Shown here piece after piece: positions 23,533 through 32,548 of a stretch of 64,000 nucleotides of DNA (the first letter of the stretch is position 1; each line of letters opens with the position of its first letter). A program made the position numbers and the translations under genes. Under the pieces are notes generated by a model. The model searched no databases and was not told the origin of the DNA. It saw only the letters and a program-made list of their open reading frames with translations. The stretch is from Petralouisia muris (GTDB lineage Bacteria > Bacillota > Clostridia > Lachnospirales > Lachnospiraceae), in the NCBI RefSeq assembly GCF_004793545.1, contig NZ_SRYA01000026.1, positions 1-64,000 of the forward strand, in the 5' to 3' direction.

Positions 23533-26500
23533 GTGGCAAACAAGGGGATAAAGGGAATCACTATTGAGATTGGCGGAGATACCACCAAACTTGAAAAGGC
23601 ACTTTCCGGCGTGAATGGGAAAGTGAGGAATACCCAGGCAGAACTAAGGGAAGTAAACAAACTTCTTAAAATGGACCCCAAGAACACGGAAGTCCTGGCA
23701 CAGAAACAAACGCTTTTAAGTGATGCCATTGAGGAAACCAAGGAAAAACTGGATATTCTGAAAACGGCGGAAAGGCAAGTGCAAGAACAGTTCCAAAGGG
23801 GAGAGGTTTCGGAAGAGCAATACCGGGCATTGAAAAGGGAAATTGAAAAGACAAGCCTGGAATTGGAGGATTTGGAGGAAGCGGCAAGGCAGACGGACAA
23901 GGCCGTGGAAGAATTGGGGAAGTCATCCGCTCTTTCCGGCGAAGAATTGAAAAAGGCAGAGGAAAAGGCCGGGACTTTCAAGGAAAAGTTAGGGAAGCTA
24001 GGAGAAGCGGCGGAGGGTGCGGCAAAAGCATTGGGGGCCGGATTCGTTGCCGCCGCTACATATGCCACAAAGTTTGAAACGGATTGTGACAAGGCATTAA
24101 ACACAGTCATCACACAGACGGGGGCAGCAGACAGTGAAGTGGAGGGGTTGGAAGAAACCCTTTTAAGCATATACAAGGATAATTTTGGCGAGGACATAAA
24201 CGACATAGCAACGGCCATGGCGGCAGTCAAGCAGCAGACGGGCCTTGCAGATGAAGAACTGAAAAACACCACGGAAACCGCCATTCTGATGCGTGATACC
24301 TTTGATATAGACGTAAACGAGGGCATCCGGGGCGTTAATGCCATGATGAAGCAGTTTGGTATTTCTTCCGAGGAAGCATACAACCTTTTGGCACAGGGGG
24401 CACAAAAGGGGCTGAACCAGAACGGGGACCTTGCGGACCAGTTGGCAGAATATTCCGTGTATTACAATGACCTGGGGATTTCCGCAGAGGAAGCATTTAA
24501 CATGATGGCGAATGGTGCCAAGAACGGCACGTTCCAGATTGATTATCTGAATGATGCCGTGAAAGAGTTTGGCATAAGGGTAAAGGACGGAACGGCGGAT
24601 GATGCCTTTAAGGAATTGGGGCTTAATGCGGAGGATTTGAAAAAGAAGTTCGCAGAGGGCGGCGAAGGTGCAAGGGAAGCCTTTGATATAGTGAACAATG
24701 CCCTTTTTTCTTGTGATGATAAGGTGCAGCGCAATATTTTGGGCGTTACCCTTTACGGGACCAAATGGGAGGATTTGGGAGAAGATGCAGTGCGTTCCCT
24801 GGTGAATACCCAGGGTGAGATTTCCAACGCCAATGATGCCCTGGAAAAGATAAATGAGAATAAATACAATGACCTGGGGAACCAGTTTGAAGAGTTAGGG
24901 CGGAACATCAAAGTTGATTTGATAAAGCCCATAGGCGAAGAACTACAGCCAGTAATCAGTGATGTAATAAAAGAAGTCAAAAGCAAGATACCGCAAGTAA
25001 AAACCATTGTGCTTGCGGTTATCGACAAGGTAAAGGAATTTATTTCTTTTGTGTCAAAGCATGGGTCACAGATTATTTCCATTATTGCCGGGATTGCCGC
25101 CGGGATGCTTGCATGGAACGTGGTAACAATGATTCAAGGGCTGATTTCTGCCTTTAAGGTATGGAAAACAACCACCGAGGGCGTGACGATTGCACAGAAA
25201 CTTTTGAACACGGCAATGAACGCCAATCCTATCGGCATTGTGGTAACGATAATAGGAACGCTTGTGGCGGCACTTGTTACCTTGTTTGCAACGAATGAGG
25301 ATTTCCGAAACAAAGTAATTGCCATATGGAACAAAGTAAAGGAAGTGGCGGCGGACGTTTTCGGTTCCATTGCGGACTTTTTCACCGTCACAATACCAAA
25401 CGCCTTTAAGGCCGTGGTGAATTTCATAAAATCGAACTGGCAGGGGCTTTTGCTGCTGATAGTCAATCCGTTTGCCGGAGCCTTTAAACTTCTTTACGAT
25501 AATTGCGGGGCGTTCCGGGAATTTATAGACAATCTGGTGGCGAACATCAAACAATTTTTTCAAAATTTGTGGGATGGCCTGGTTTCCATTTTCCAGGGCG
25601 TGGGCAAGTGGTTCACGGACCGGTTCACGGAAGCGTATAAAGGCGTGACCCGTGTATTTGCGGCAATCGGTTCCTGGTTCGGTGCCAGGTGGAACGATAT
25701 AAAGAACGCCCTGGCCCAAGTGGCAACGTGGTTCCTTACCATGTTCACCAATGCCTACAACAACGTGACCCGTGTATTTGCGGCAATCGGTTCCTGGTTC
25801 GGTGCCAGGTGGAACGATATAAAGAACGCCCTGGCCCAAGTGGCAACGTGGTTCCTTACCATGTTCACCAATGCCTACAACAACGTGACCCGTGTATTTG
25901 CGGCAATCGGTTCCTGGTTCGGTGCCAGGTGGAACGATATAAAGAACGCCCTGGCCCAAGTGGCAACGTGGTTCCTTACCATGTTCACCAATGCCTACAA
26001 CAACGTAACCCGTGTATTTGCGGCAATCGGTTCCTGGTTCGGTGCCAGATGGACGGAAATAAAGTCCGCCCTTGCAAACGTGGCATCCTGGTTTTCAACC
26101 ACATTCCAAAACGCATACCAGGGCGTGGTAAACGCATTTTCAAACGTGGTTTCGTTCTTTTCTGGCCTATGGGAGAAAATCAAGGGCTGTTTTGTGGACG
26201 TGGGCGTGAAAATCGGTTCCGCCGTTGGGGATGCCTTTAAATCGGCAATCAATAGCTGCCTTTCCACCATAGAGGGCGTGGTAAATAAATTCATAGGCAT
26301 GATTAACGGTGTGATTGATGTAATCAATGAGATACCGGGCGTTTCCCTGGGGAAGATAAGCACCTTGTCATTGCCAAGACTAGCAAAGGGCGGCGTATTG
26401 AGGGAGGGCCAGGCCATGGTGGCGGAAGCCGGCCCGGAACTTTTGAGCATGGTAAACGGAAAGGCGGTTGTAACGCCGCTTACTGGGACAGCAAGGAACC

Positions 26501-26646
26501 ACGCCATGGAGAACGCCGGAAAAGGCGGCGGTGGATATGTACAGAATGTGAATATAACAAGCCCAAAGGCGTTAAGTCCTTATGAGGTGGGCAGACAGAC
26601 CAGGCTACAGACCAGGGCCATGATTTTAAGGATGCAAAGGGGGTAA
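23533..26646 (+). CDS. Tape measure protein
   Basis: A protein of about 1037 residues, the largest in the prophage, which sets tail length. I start it at GTG 23533 (VANKGIKGITIEIGG), with AAAGGGGG upstream. Layout: N-terminal coiled coil (about residues 20-160), a phage minor tail TP901-1-like region (about 180-430), two hydrophobic helical segments near 515-545 and 565-590, a Trp/Phe-rich repeat region (about 705-850), and a C-terminal domain with GGVLREGQAMVAEAGPELL. The repeat region holds three exact 120-bp units plus degenerate flanking copies. Confidence 0.93.
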   Translation: MANKGIKGITIEIGGDTTKLEKALSGVNGKVRNTQAELREVNKLLKMDPKNTEVLAQKQTLLSDAIEETKEKLDILKTAERQVQEQFQRGEVSEEQYRALKREIEKTSLELEDLEEAARQTDKAVEELGKSSALSGEELKKAEEKAGTFKEKLGKLGEAAEGAAKALGAGFVAAATYATKFETDCDKALNTVITQTGAADSEVEGLEETLLSIYKDNFGEDINDIATAMAAVKQQTGLADEELKNTTETAILMRDTFDIDVNEGIRGVNAMMKQFGISSEEAYNLLAQGAQKGLNQNGDLADQLAEYSVYYNDLGISAEEAFNMMANGAKNGTFQIDYLNDAVKEFGIRVKDGTADDAFKELGLNAEDLKKKFAEGGEGAREAFDIVNNALFSCDDKVQRNILGVTLYGTKWEDLGEDAVRSLVNTQGEISNANDALEKINENKYNDLGNQFEELGRNIKVDLIKPIGEELQPVISDVIKEVKSKIPQVKTIVLAVIDKVKEFISFVSKHGSQIISIIAGIAAGMLAWNVVTMIQGLISAFKVWKTTTEGVTIAQKLLNTAMNANPIGIVVTIIGTLVAALVTLFATNEDFRNKVIAIWNKVKEVAADVFGSIADFFTVTIPNAFKAVVNFIKSNWQGLLLLIVNPFAGAFKLLYDNCGAFREFIDNLVANIKQFFQNLWDGLVSIFQGVGKWFTDRFTEAYKGVTRVFAAIGSWFGARWNDIKNALAQVATWFLTMFTNAYNNVTRVFAAIGSWFGARWNDIKNALAQVATWFLTMFTNAYNNVTRVFAAIGSWFGARWNDIKNALAQVATWFLTMFTNAYNNVTRVFAAIGSWFGARWTEIKSALANVASWFSTTFQNAYQGVVNAFSNVVSFFSGLWEKIKGCFVDVGVKIGSAVGDAFKSAINSCLSTIEGVVNKFIGMINGVIDVINEIPGVSLGKISTLSLPRLAKGGVLREGQAMVAEAGPELLSMVNGKAVVTPLTGTARNHAMENAGKGGGGYVQNVNITSPKALSPYEVGRQTRLQTRAMILRMQRG
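25645..26052 (+). repeat. 120-bp tandem repeats inside tape measure gene
   Basis: Three exact 120-bp copies at 25645-25764, 25765-25884 and 25885-26004, and a fourth that is nearly identical for about its first 48 bases and then diverges. Each encodes a 40-residue unit beginning VTRVFAAIGSWFGARWNDIK. Exact DNA identity indicates recent duplication. Confidence 0.95.
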
Positions 26647-26651
26647 ATCCA

Positions 26652-27602
26652 GTGTCGGACATTAAAGTGATATGCACAAGCGATAAGAACGTGGCATTGA
26701 CCTTTACCTGGGACGGGTTTACCCCGTTCCACCTGGTAGACATAGAGGGCATATACGGGATAGAAAGCAACGTGGTAACAAGCGAGAACACCACCACGGA
26801 CGGCAGCACCTACCAGGGAGCCACGGCAAAGGAAAGAAACATTGTGCTGACCGTGGAAATGGATGGGGACTATAAGGAGAACCGAAACCTTTTATACCGC
26901 ACGTTCCCCATAAAACGGACCGGGACCATGCAGTATATAGAGGACGGGGAAGCCAAGACTATTGATTATGAGGTTGAAAACATCCTGCCGGGAGCCACAA
27001 CGGGCGTGGTGCGTGACTATACCATTTCCCTAAAATGCACGGACCCGTATTTCAAGGACCTGGCAGACATTGAAGTGGTGATGGCATCATGGGTGAGTGA
27101 TTTCTTTTTCCCGGCGTGCTTCCCGGAAGAGGGCGTTATATTTGGGCACCGGGAAGCTGAATTGGTAAAGGAAATTGAAAATGACAGCGGAGCCGACAAT
27201 ATCGGCATTGTGGTAATCTTCCATGCGGACGGTGCCGTGAAGAACCCGGCCATATACCATGCCGAAAGCGGAGAATTTACAAAGGTTGGATATACGGAGA
27301 ACAATTTCACCATGGCATCCGGCCAGTACGTCATCATAAACACTTATACCGGGAAAAAGAACATATACCTTTTGGACGGCGTGACCCAGGCGGAGATTGA
27401 GAACCATAAAAACAATTATGGGGTGATTGATTGGGATGCCGTGATTGAACGGTACGGAACCGTGATAAATGAATACCTGGATGAAGATGGGGACTTTATA
27501 CAGTTGCAGGATGGGACCAACACCCTTGCCTATTCGGCGGATGAGGGCGTGAACTATCTTTCCATATCTGTATATTACAGAATTTCATATTTGGGGGTGT
27601 AG
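26652..27602 (+). CDS. Distal tail protein (Dit-like)
   Basis: A 316-residue protein in the Dit position, starting with GTG 26652. The N-terminal half has the Dit pattern (FHLVDIEGIYGIESNVVTSEN, DGSTYQGATAKERNIVLTVEM, RNLLYRTFPIKRTGTMQY). The C-terminal half is a beta-rich galectin-like insertion. It forms the hub ring joining the tail tube to the host-recognition apparatus. The next gene starts 2 bases later. Confidence 0.8.
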   Translation: MSDIKVICTSDKNVALTFTWDGFTPFHLVDIEGIYGIESNVVTSENTTTDGSTYQGATAKERNIVLTVEMDGDYKENRNLLYRTFPIKRTGTMQYIEDGEAKTIDYEVENILPGATTGVVRDYTISLKCTDPYFKDLADIEVVMASWVSDFFFPACFPEEGVIFGHREAELVKEIENDSGADNIGIVVIFHADGAVKNPAIYHAESGEFTKVGYTENNFTMASGQYVIINTYTGKKNIYLLDGVTQAEIENHKNNYGVIDWDAVIERYGTVINEYLDEDGDFIQLQDGTNTLAYSADEGVNYLSISVYYRISYLGV

Positions 27603-27604
27603 GA

Positions 27605-28651
27605 ATGGAAATACACGTCTATGACAGAAACCTTAGACGGTTGGGGCACATTGAGAACCACACGTCCCTACAGTGGCACAGAAAATATTATGAATGTGGG
27701 ACATTTGAACTTCACTGCCCGGTGACGGCGGAAAATCTTAGGCTTTTGAAGCCTGGGAACGTCATTGCCAAAGGGGACAACAAACTGGAAGCTGCCGTGA
27801 TACGGGGGGACCAGACGGAAGAGGAAAGCACGCTTGTAAATGAGATTACCAGGAATGGAAAGTTTCTTCCCGTGTACCTGGGGGACCGTCTGACCGGGCC
27901 GCTTTTCAATTACAGCGGAACCGTGGAAGATGCCATGCGTTTTATGTTGGGCAGGATGGCAGCAGTTCCCCTATTGCAGATTGCGGAGGGGACCGGGGAC
28001 AAGACAAAAATACAGTTCCAGGCCACTTACAAGAACGTCCTGGAATACCTCACCAAACTGGCGAGGTATGCGGAAATCGGGTTCCGTGTGGTGCCGGATT
28101 TCAAGAAAAAGACCATGACCTTTGAAACCTATAAGGGCATAGACAGAACCCAGGCACAAGGGAAAAATCCCAGGGTCATCTTTTCGGAAAGTTACGATAA
28201 TCTGAACCAGGCAAAGCATAATTACAGTGACGAAAGCATGAAAACCAAAGTAATTGTGGGAGGGGCAGGGGAGGGGTTGAACCGTGTCTATGTGACCGTG
28301 GGCGGCGGAAGCGGTTTTGATTTACGGGAGGTTTTTCTGGATGCAAAGGACATAAACAAGGATGAACTGACGGAAGCGGCATACCTGGCCGCATTGCGGA
28401 CCAGGGGGCAGGAATACCTAAACGAAAACAAGGTATTTGAAAACTTTGAAGCTGAAGCCGAAGCGGACGTGAATTTCACCTACCAAAAGGATTATGACCT
28501 GGGGGACGTTGTGACCGTCAAGAAGAAAAAATGGGGCACGTCACAGAATCTACGGATAACGGAACTTTGCGAGGTTTACGAATACGGGGGGATGTACGTT
28601 GTCCCCACGTTTGGGGATGCCCTGCCCACGGCAATAAAATGGGACGATTAG
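27605..28651 (+). CDS. Tail-associated hub protein (Gp37-like / Tal)
   Basis: A 348-residue protein of the siphovirus Gp37-like type: the N-terminal EIHVYDRNLRRLGHIENHTSLQWHRKYYECGTFELHCPV pattern, a middle with EITRNGKFLPVYLGDRLTGPL and the C-terminal FTYQKDYDLGDVVTVKKKKWG. This family forms the tail tip hub below Dit. Length is normal and no peptidoglycan hydrolase domain is appended. Confidence 0.75.
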   Translation: MEIHVYDRNLRRLGHIENHTSLQWHRKYYECGTFELHCPVTAENLRLLKPGNVIAKGDNKLEAAVIRGDQTEEESTLVNEITRNGKFLPVYLGDRLTGPLFNYSGTVEDAMRFMLGRMAAVPLLQIAEGTGDKTKIQFQATYKNVLEYLTKLARYAEIGFRVVPDFKKKTMTFETYKGIDRTQAQGKNPRVIFSESYDNLNQAKHNYSDESMKTKVIVGGAGEGLNRVYVTVGGGSGFDLREVFLDAKDINKDELTEAAYLAALRTRGQEYLNENKVFENFEAEAEADVNFTYQKDYDLGDVVTVKKKKWGTSQNLRITELCEVYEYGGMYVVPTFGDALPTAIKWDD

Positions 28652-28670
28652 GGGAAAGGAGGAAAAGACA

Positions 28671-30146
28671 ATGGCAGTAAGGGGTTTCTTCTACAACGCC
28701 ACGGATTTGAACGATAAGGAGCGCAGATACAACGGCCAGGACATGAACGAAGATAAGGCACCTTTCTACAAAGAGGGCGTTGTATACGGCCATTTGCAAG
28801 TCACGGCAGGGGACGGGATGGAAGTAAGGGTGGACGGCGGAAGCCGCAGAGGGTACGCATATATCAATCTTCACACCATACACAATACCGCCGTCCTGCC
28901 GCTTACCGTGAGCCAGGCAAGCGGAACACTTCCAAGGATTGACCGGGTGATTGTGAGGAATGACGAAACGGAGCGCAGGCCGAGCATATTCATCCGGGAG
29001 GGGGCGTTTTCAAGCAAGCCGCAGCCGCCAGGGCTGATAAACAATGACGTAATCCAGGAAAAGAGCCTGGCCCGTGTCTATGTGAGGGCCGGGGCGGTGG
29101 CGATTACCCAGGCGGACATAACGGACGAAAGGGCGGACGATTCCGTGTGTGGGTTCGTGGCTTCACAGTTCAAGGAACTGGATTTCTCACAATTCCTTTC
29201 ACAGTTCAACGCCTGGTTCGCAGAGGTAAAAAAGGCAATGGAAAAAGACCACGCCGCTTTTGTGAAAGAGTATACCGAACTTATCCGGGATTTCATGGAT
29301 GGCCGGGAAGCTGATTTGGAGCAGTTCAACGCCTGGCTTGCCAAAGAGAAAAAGGCAATGGAAAAAGACCGTCTTTCCTTTATGGAGGAATACGCCGGGA
29401 TGACAAAGGATTTCATGGAAACCCAGGCGGCGGAATGGGAAAAGTGGTTCCAGGGAAAGCAGGATGAACTTGCCGGGGACGTGGCCGGGAAATTGCAGTT
29501 GCAGATTGACGGCCTTAGAAAGAAAGTCCATAACATGGCGTTCAAGCTATGGATTGCCTACCGTCTGGAAAGCATCCAGGGAGCCGTTACCCTCACGCTT
29601 ACCAACACCACAACGGGGAGCATCCAGACGGCGGATTTCACGGAAAGCGGAATTGGATTCTACATCACGGAAGCCGGGGACTATACCGTGAGAACCAACA
29701 AAGGGGGCGTTGTGGCAACGCCTAACAGATTTTCTGTTGACAATGTGGACCTGATGCACACAATGACCGTTTCCTTGCGTGACGGGGCAGATAGGGGCTA
29801 TATCGGCAACTATATGGGTGCCTACATACAAAGGCAGACAGTAAGGCTTTATATAGCCTATCTGTTGGAGAGCATCCAGGAAGCCGTTACCCTCACGCTT
29901 ACCAACACCACAACGGGGAGGGTGCAGACGGCGGCGGTTTCAGAAAGCGGCGTTGGCTTCCATATCCAGGAAGCCGGGGACTATATCGTGGAAACGAACA
30001 TGGAAGCCGTGATGCCCATACCAAGGACGTTTTCTGTTGGAAACGTGGACCATATGCCGCCAGGGTATACAATGACCGTTTCGTTGCGTGAGTGTGCCAA
30101 TATGGCCTATATAGGCAACTATATTGGAACCCATATATTAAGTTAA
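28671..30146 (+). CDS. Baseplate/upper fibre protein with coiled coil and two C-terminal repeats
   Basis: A 491-residue structural protein. Residues 1-165 form a conserved baseplate-attachment domain (GFFYNATDLNDKERRYNGQDMN; DRVIVRNDETERRPSIFIREG). Residues 175-270 contain two helical repeats (FNAWFAEVKKAMEKDHAAF and FNAWLAKEKKAMEKDRLSF), probably a trimeric coiled coil. Residues 293-390 and 392-490 are two related beta domains beginning LWIAYRLESIQGAVTLTLTN and LYIAYLLESIQEAVTLTLTN. It likely links the tail hub to the variable receptor-binding protein. Confidence 0.7.
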   Translation: MAVRGFFYNATDLNDKERRYNGQDMNEDKAPFYKEGVVYGHLQVTAGDGMEVRVDGGSRRGYAYINLHTIHNTAVLPLTVSQASGTLPRIDRVIVRNDETERRPSIFIREGAFSSKPQPPGLINNDVIQEKSLARVYVRAGAVAITQADITDERADDSVCGFVASQFKELDFSQFLSQFNAWFAEVKKAMEKDHAAFVKEYTELIRDFMDGREADLEQFNAWLAKEKKAMEKDRLSFMEEYAGMTKDFMETQAAEWEKWFQGKQDELAGDVAGKLQLQIDGLRKKVHNMAFKLWIAYRLESIQGAVTLTLTNTTTGSIQTADFTESGIGFYITEAGDYTVRTNKGGVVATPNRFSVDNVDLMHTMTVSLRDGADRGYIGNYMGAYIQRQTVRLYIAYLLESIQEAVTLTLTNTTTGRVQTAAVSESGVGFHIQEAGDYIVETNMEAVMPIPRTFSVGNVDHMPPGYTMTVSLRECANMAYIGNYIGTHILS

Positions 30147-30166
30147 AAAGAAAGTGAGGTAAGAGG

Positions 30167-30679
30167 ATGAAAGGATTTCCTAAAGTAATCAAAACAAAGT
30201 CGGACCTGGTAAACACGTTCAAGATGGCGAAGAAAGGGAGCCTTAAAAAGTCGGATTGGTTGGAAGCCGTGGCGAAACTGGAAAATCAGAACTGGATTAT
30301 GTGCCCGGTCATCAATCTGTCAGAGGACAGAAAGGCGGTCACAATCATGTTTTGTGCCGAAGCGGCAGCAGGGCAGAGGGTCAAAAACGGGGCGGTTTAT
30401 CCGACCATACAGAGCGTTGAAACGGTGGAGGTGGATAAACATACCACCGACACGGAAAACGCCGCCACAGAGGGCCAGGAAGCGGCAAGGGAGGGCACGG
30501 GAAGCGGCCAGGCGGCAGCAGGGCAGCAGAATACCACAACCCACACTATACTGAACCTTTCCAAAGCCGTGAATATCGGCACAATGGAAATCGGCATCCC
30601 GGCGGCGGTGACGTTCTATGACCGCCTGGGGATTTCCAGGGAGGAAGTAGAGGAAATGAAAGGAGAATTGGAAGCGTGA
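30167..30679 (+). CDS. Hypothetical tail-module protein
   Basis: A 170-residue protein of unknown function between the fibre protein and the DGR target. An N-terminal basic part (FPKVIKTKSDLVNTFKMAKKG) is followed by a beta-rich section and a low-complexity Thr/Glu/Gly/Gln stretch (about residues 100-125). A conserved-looking C-terminus follows (IGIPAAVTFYDRLGISREEVEE). The stop overlaps the variable-protein start by 4 bases, so the two are coupled; it might be an assembly factor for that protein. Confidence 0.55.
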   Translation: MKGFPKVIKTKSDLVNTFKMAKKGSLKKSDWLEAVAKLENQNWIMCPVINLSEDRKAVTIMFCAEAAAGQRVKNGAVYPTIQSVETVEVDKHTTDTENAATEGQEAAREGTGSGQAAAGQQNTTTHTILNLSKAVNIGTMEIGIPAAVTFYDRLGISREEVEEMKGELEA

Positions 30680-31776
30680 GCAGATTATTTGTGTATGATG
30701 AAAATATGTTGGATGAACGGGCGAAGATTACCGTTGCAAAGATGGCGGCCATTTCTGATATTGTGGCCCCGGACAAGGCGTACATCCAGTACAGCGGACG
30801 GGGAGAAATCACAGTCATTGGCGGATGCGTGATTGCGGTGGGTGAAACGTCCGTGTTCAAGACGGCGGAAACCATACTTACAAAGGAAAATCTGGACCAG
30901 GGAAGCGATTTTGCACATGGCAATGATTATTATATCTATATTTGTGACCCGGGAACGGATGACCAGGACGAACAGTATTTGATTTCGTTAAATTCCACGT
31001 TCCCGGACGGCGAGGGATGGGACGATACCAACACCCGGAAGATTGGCGGATTCCATTATGGCCGTGTGAGGAATACGGACGAATACGGCAGGCCAATCAA
31101 TACATCCGGGGCGGTAAGGGGTGCCGGATGGGAGGGGAATACCCGTGTGGATATTATCCCAAATTCCGTATGGACCACGAAGCACCGCCCTAAATGTGAC
31201 CCGTCCGGCATGGTATACCTGGGGAACGCTTTATGGGGTGACATCTACCTTTCCAGTGATGACGGAGCCAATGGATTACAGTCTGTCTATTGCGGCACGC
31301 CTATCACGGGTACGGAGGGCCTTAACTGGTATATTGCAGGGGAAAGGGCAAGGCGTGTGGGGAAGCGTCTGCCGGATTACATGGAATTTACCGTGGCAGC
31401 AGACGGAAGCCCCCAGGGGTTGGATGATTCCAACACAAACGGGTGGACGGCAACCGCCAACAAGGCAAGAACCGCCGTTGGGAACATTGCAAACGCCGTG
31501 AGTGCCTTAAATATATGTGACCTGGTGGGGAACGTGTGGAAATGGTTGGTTGAACTGTTACATGACCCAACGGGGACATCCTGGGCGTGGCATAATGTGT
31601 TAGGCAACGGTTACGGCCAGGCGTATATGGCGAACAGTACGGGCTTGCGCGCCCTCATTGGCGGCGGCCTTTGGTACGACGGCGTGCGTTGCGGTTCACG
31701 GGCCGTCTATTGCGGCAATGTTCCGTGGGGCGTGTACACGGGCGTTGGCGTGTGGTGCGTGTGTGACAGTCTGTAA
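30676..31776 (+). CDS. DGR variable protein (receptor-binding, FGE/C-type lectin fold)
   Basis: A 366-residue protein that is the target of the diversity-generating retroelement. The N-terminal part (about 1-110) attaches to the virion. The remainder is a formylglycine-generating-enzyme-type C-lectin domain, recognisable from ALNICDLVGNVWKWLVELL near residue 280. The last 43 or so residues are encoded by the variable repeat; 11 codons differ from what the template would encode, mostly AAC/AAT Asn codons changed to Leu, Tyr, Asp or Gly. The start is GTG at 30676, with AAAGGAG upstream, overlapping the previous stop. It likely decides host receptor choice. Confidence 0.92.
   Translation: MSRLFVYDENMLDERAKITVAKMAAISDIVAPDKAYIQYSGRGEITVIGGCVIAVGETSVFKTAETILTKENLDQGSDFAHGNDYYIYICDPGTDDQDEQYLISLNSTFPDGEGWDDTNTRKIGGFHYGRVRNTDEYGRPINTSGAVRGAGWEGNTRVDIIPNSVWTTKHRPKCDPSGMVYLGNALWGDIYLSSDDGANGLQSVYCGTPITGTEGLNWYIAGERARRVGKRLPDYMEFTVAADGSPQGLDDSNTNGWTATANKARTAVGNIANAVSALNICDLVGNVWKWLVELLHDPTGTSWAWHNVLGNGYGQAYMANSTGLRALIGGGLWYDGVRCGSRAVYCGNVPWGVYTGVGVWCVCDSL
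31640..31767 (+). repeat. DGR variable repeat (VR)
   Basis: 128 bp at the 3' end of the variable gene, collinear with 32262-32389. The two differ at 15 positions, and each one is A in the template: 10 are G here, 4 are T and 1 is C. No template C, G or T is changed. The 3' end is an unchanged GC-rich block ending GGTGCGTGTGTGAC, the expected initiation-of-mutagenic-homing region. Confidence 0.97.
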
Positions 31777-31780
31777 ATCT

Positions 31781-31809
31781 GTTGGGGTGGGCGAAAGCCC
31801 AACCCCGAC
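31781..31809 (+). other. Hairpin with GAAA loop downstream of VR
   Basis: GTTGGGGTGGGC (31781-31792), loop GAAA (31793-31796), then GCCCAACCCCGAC (31797-31809), with a single bulged A. It starts 13 bases after the VR end. Hairpins with a four-base loop at this position aid target recognition in characterised DGRs. It could also attenuate transcription. Confidence 0.7.
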
Positions 31810-31827
31810 TTGTAAAGGGATGGAGAA

Positions 31828-32223
31828 ATGGCCCAAGAAAAAGAAACAGAAAACAAGCAAACAAACGGTTTCATGGAAAGCATGAAACTATTCCAAAAAG
31901 TTTATGATTTCCTGGTTTATATCTTTCCAATCTTAGGACAGCTTCCGAAGTTTGAAAAGTTCGCATTGCAGCTATACATAAAGCAGTCACTTTTTGAACT
32001 GGTAAAGGACATAATACGGTTCAGAAAGACGGGAACGAAAAGCCATATATATGCGGCGGACGTGGAACTGGAATTTATACGGGTGCTGATTCGGCTTGCG
32101 TTTGACTTGAAATATTCGGCGGTGAACAAACACCGATACGAAGTGGCAAGCCGGAAACTGGCAGAGGTAGGGAAGATATTGGGCGGCATTATCGGGGCCG
32201 TGAAAGACGGAAAATGGAAATAA
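31828..32223 (+). CDS. avd: DGR accessory variability determinant (Avd)
   Basis: A 131-residue helical, basic protein of the Avd/four-helix-bundle family: FMESMKLFQKVYDFLVYIFPILGQLPKFEKFALQ, then the helices LVKDIIRFRKTG, VELEFIRVLIRLAFDLKY and YEVASRKLAEVGKILGGIIG. Avd forms a pentamer that binds the DGR reverse transcriptase and template RNA and is needed for mutagenic retrohoming. It lies between the variable gene and the template repeat, the commonest DGR order. The motif PxFExFAL near the N-terminus is typical. Confidence 0.88.
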   Translation: MAQEKETENKQTNGFMESMKLFQKVYDFLVYIFPILGQLPKFEKFALQLYIKQSLFELVKDIIRFRKTGTKSHIYAADVELEFIRVLIRLAFDLKYSAVNKHRYEVASRKLAEVGKILGGIIGAVKDGKWK

Positions 32224-32261
32224 GGAATGAATTTTGGGGAAACTGTTAATTCGCACCCGGC

Positions 32262-32389
32262 CGGGCTTGCACGCCCTCATTGGCGGCGGCAATTGGAACA
32301 ACGGCGTGCATTGCGGTTCACGGGCCGTCAATTGCAACAATGTTCCGTGGAACGTGAACACGAACATTGGCGTGTGGTGCGTGTGTGAC
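32262..32389 (+). repeat. DGR template repeat (TR)
   Basis: 128 bp of non-coding template, collinear with the VR and carrying A at all 15 differing positions, many as AAC or AAT codons. It lies between avd and the reverse transcriptase gene. The 159 bases between TR and the RT start presumably form the structured part of the template RNA; they include an AAAAGGC/GCCTTTT hairpin near 32499-32515. Confidence 0.97.
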
Positions 32390-32548
32390 TAATCAACTTT
32401 GCAGACTTAGGGGCCTATGGGCTACTAGCAAGATTTATCAATCATTCTGATAAGTCAGACGGTTTTCCCGTTCCGGCGTTCTGTCCGGACAAAATAGAAA
32501 AGGCACCGCCTTTTGAGTAGAAGAATATTTGAAAATTGGTAGGGCAAA

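Noticed and set aside
25066-25959. Long minus-strand frame with repeated blocks opposite the tape measure gene
   Set aside because: It is the mirror of the 120-bp tandem repeats in a strongly coding plus-strand gene; no ribosome site.
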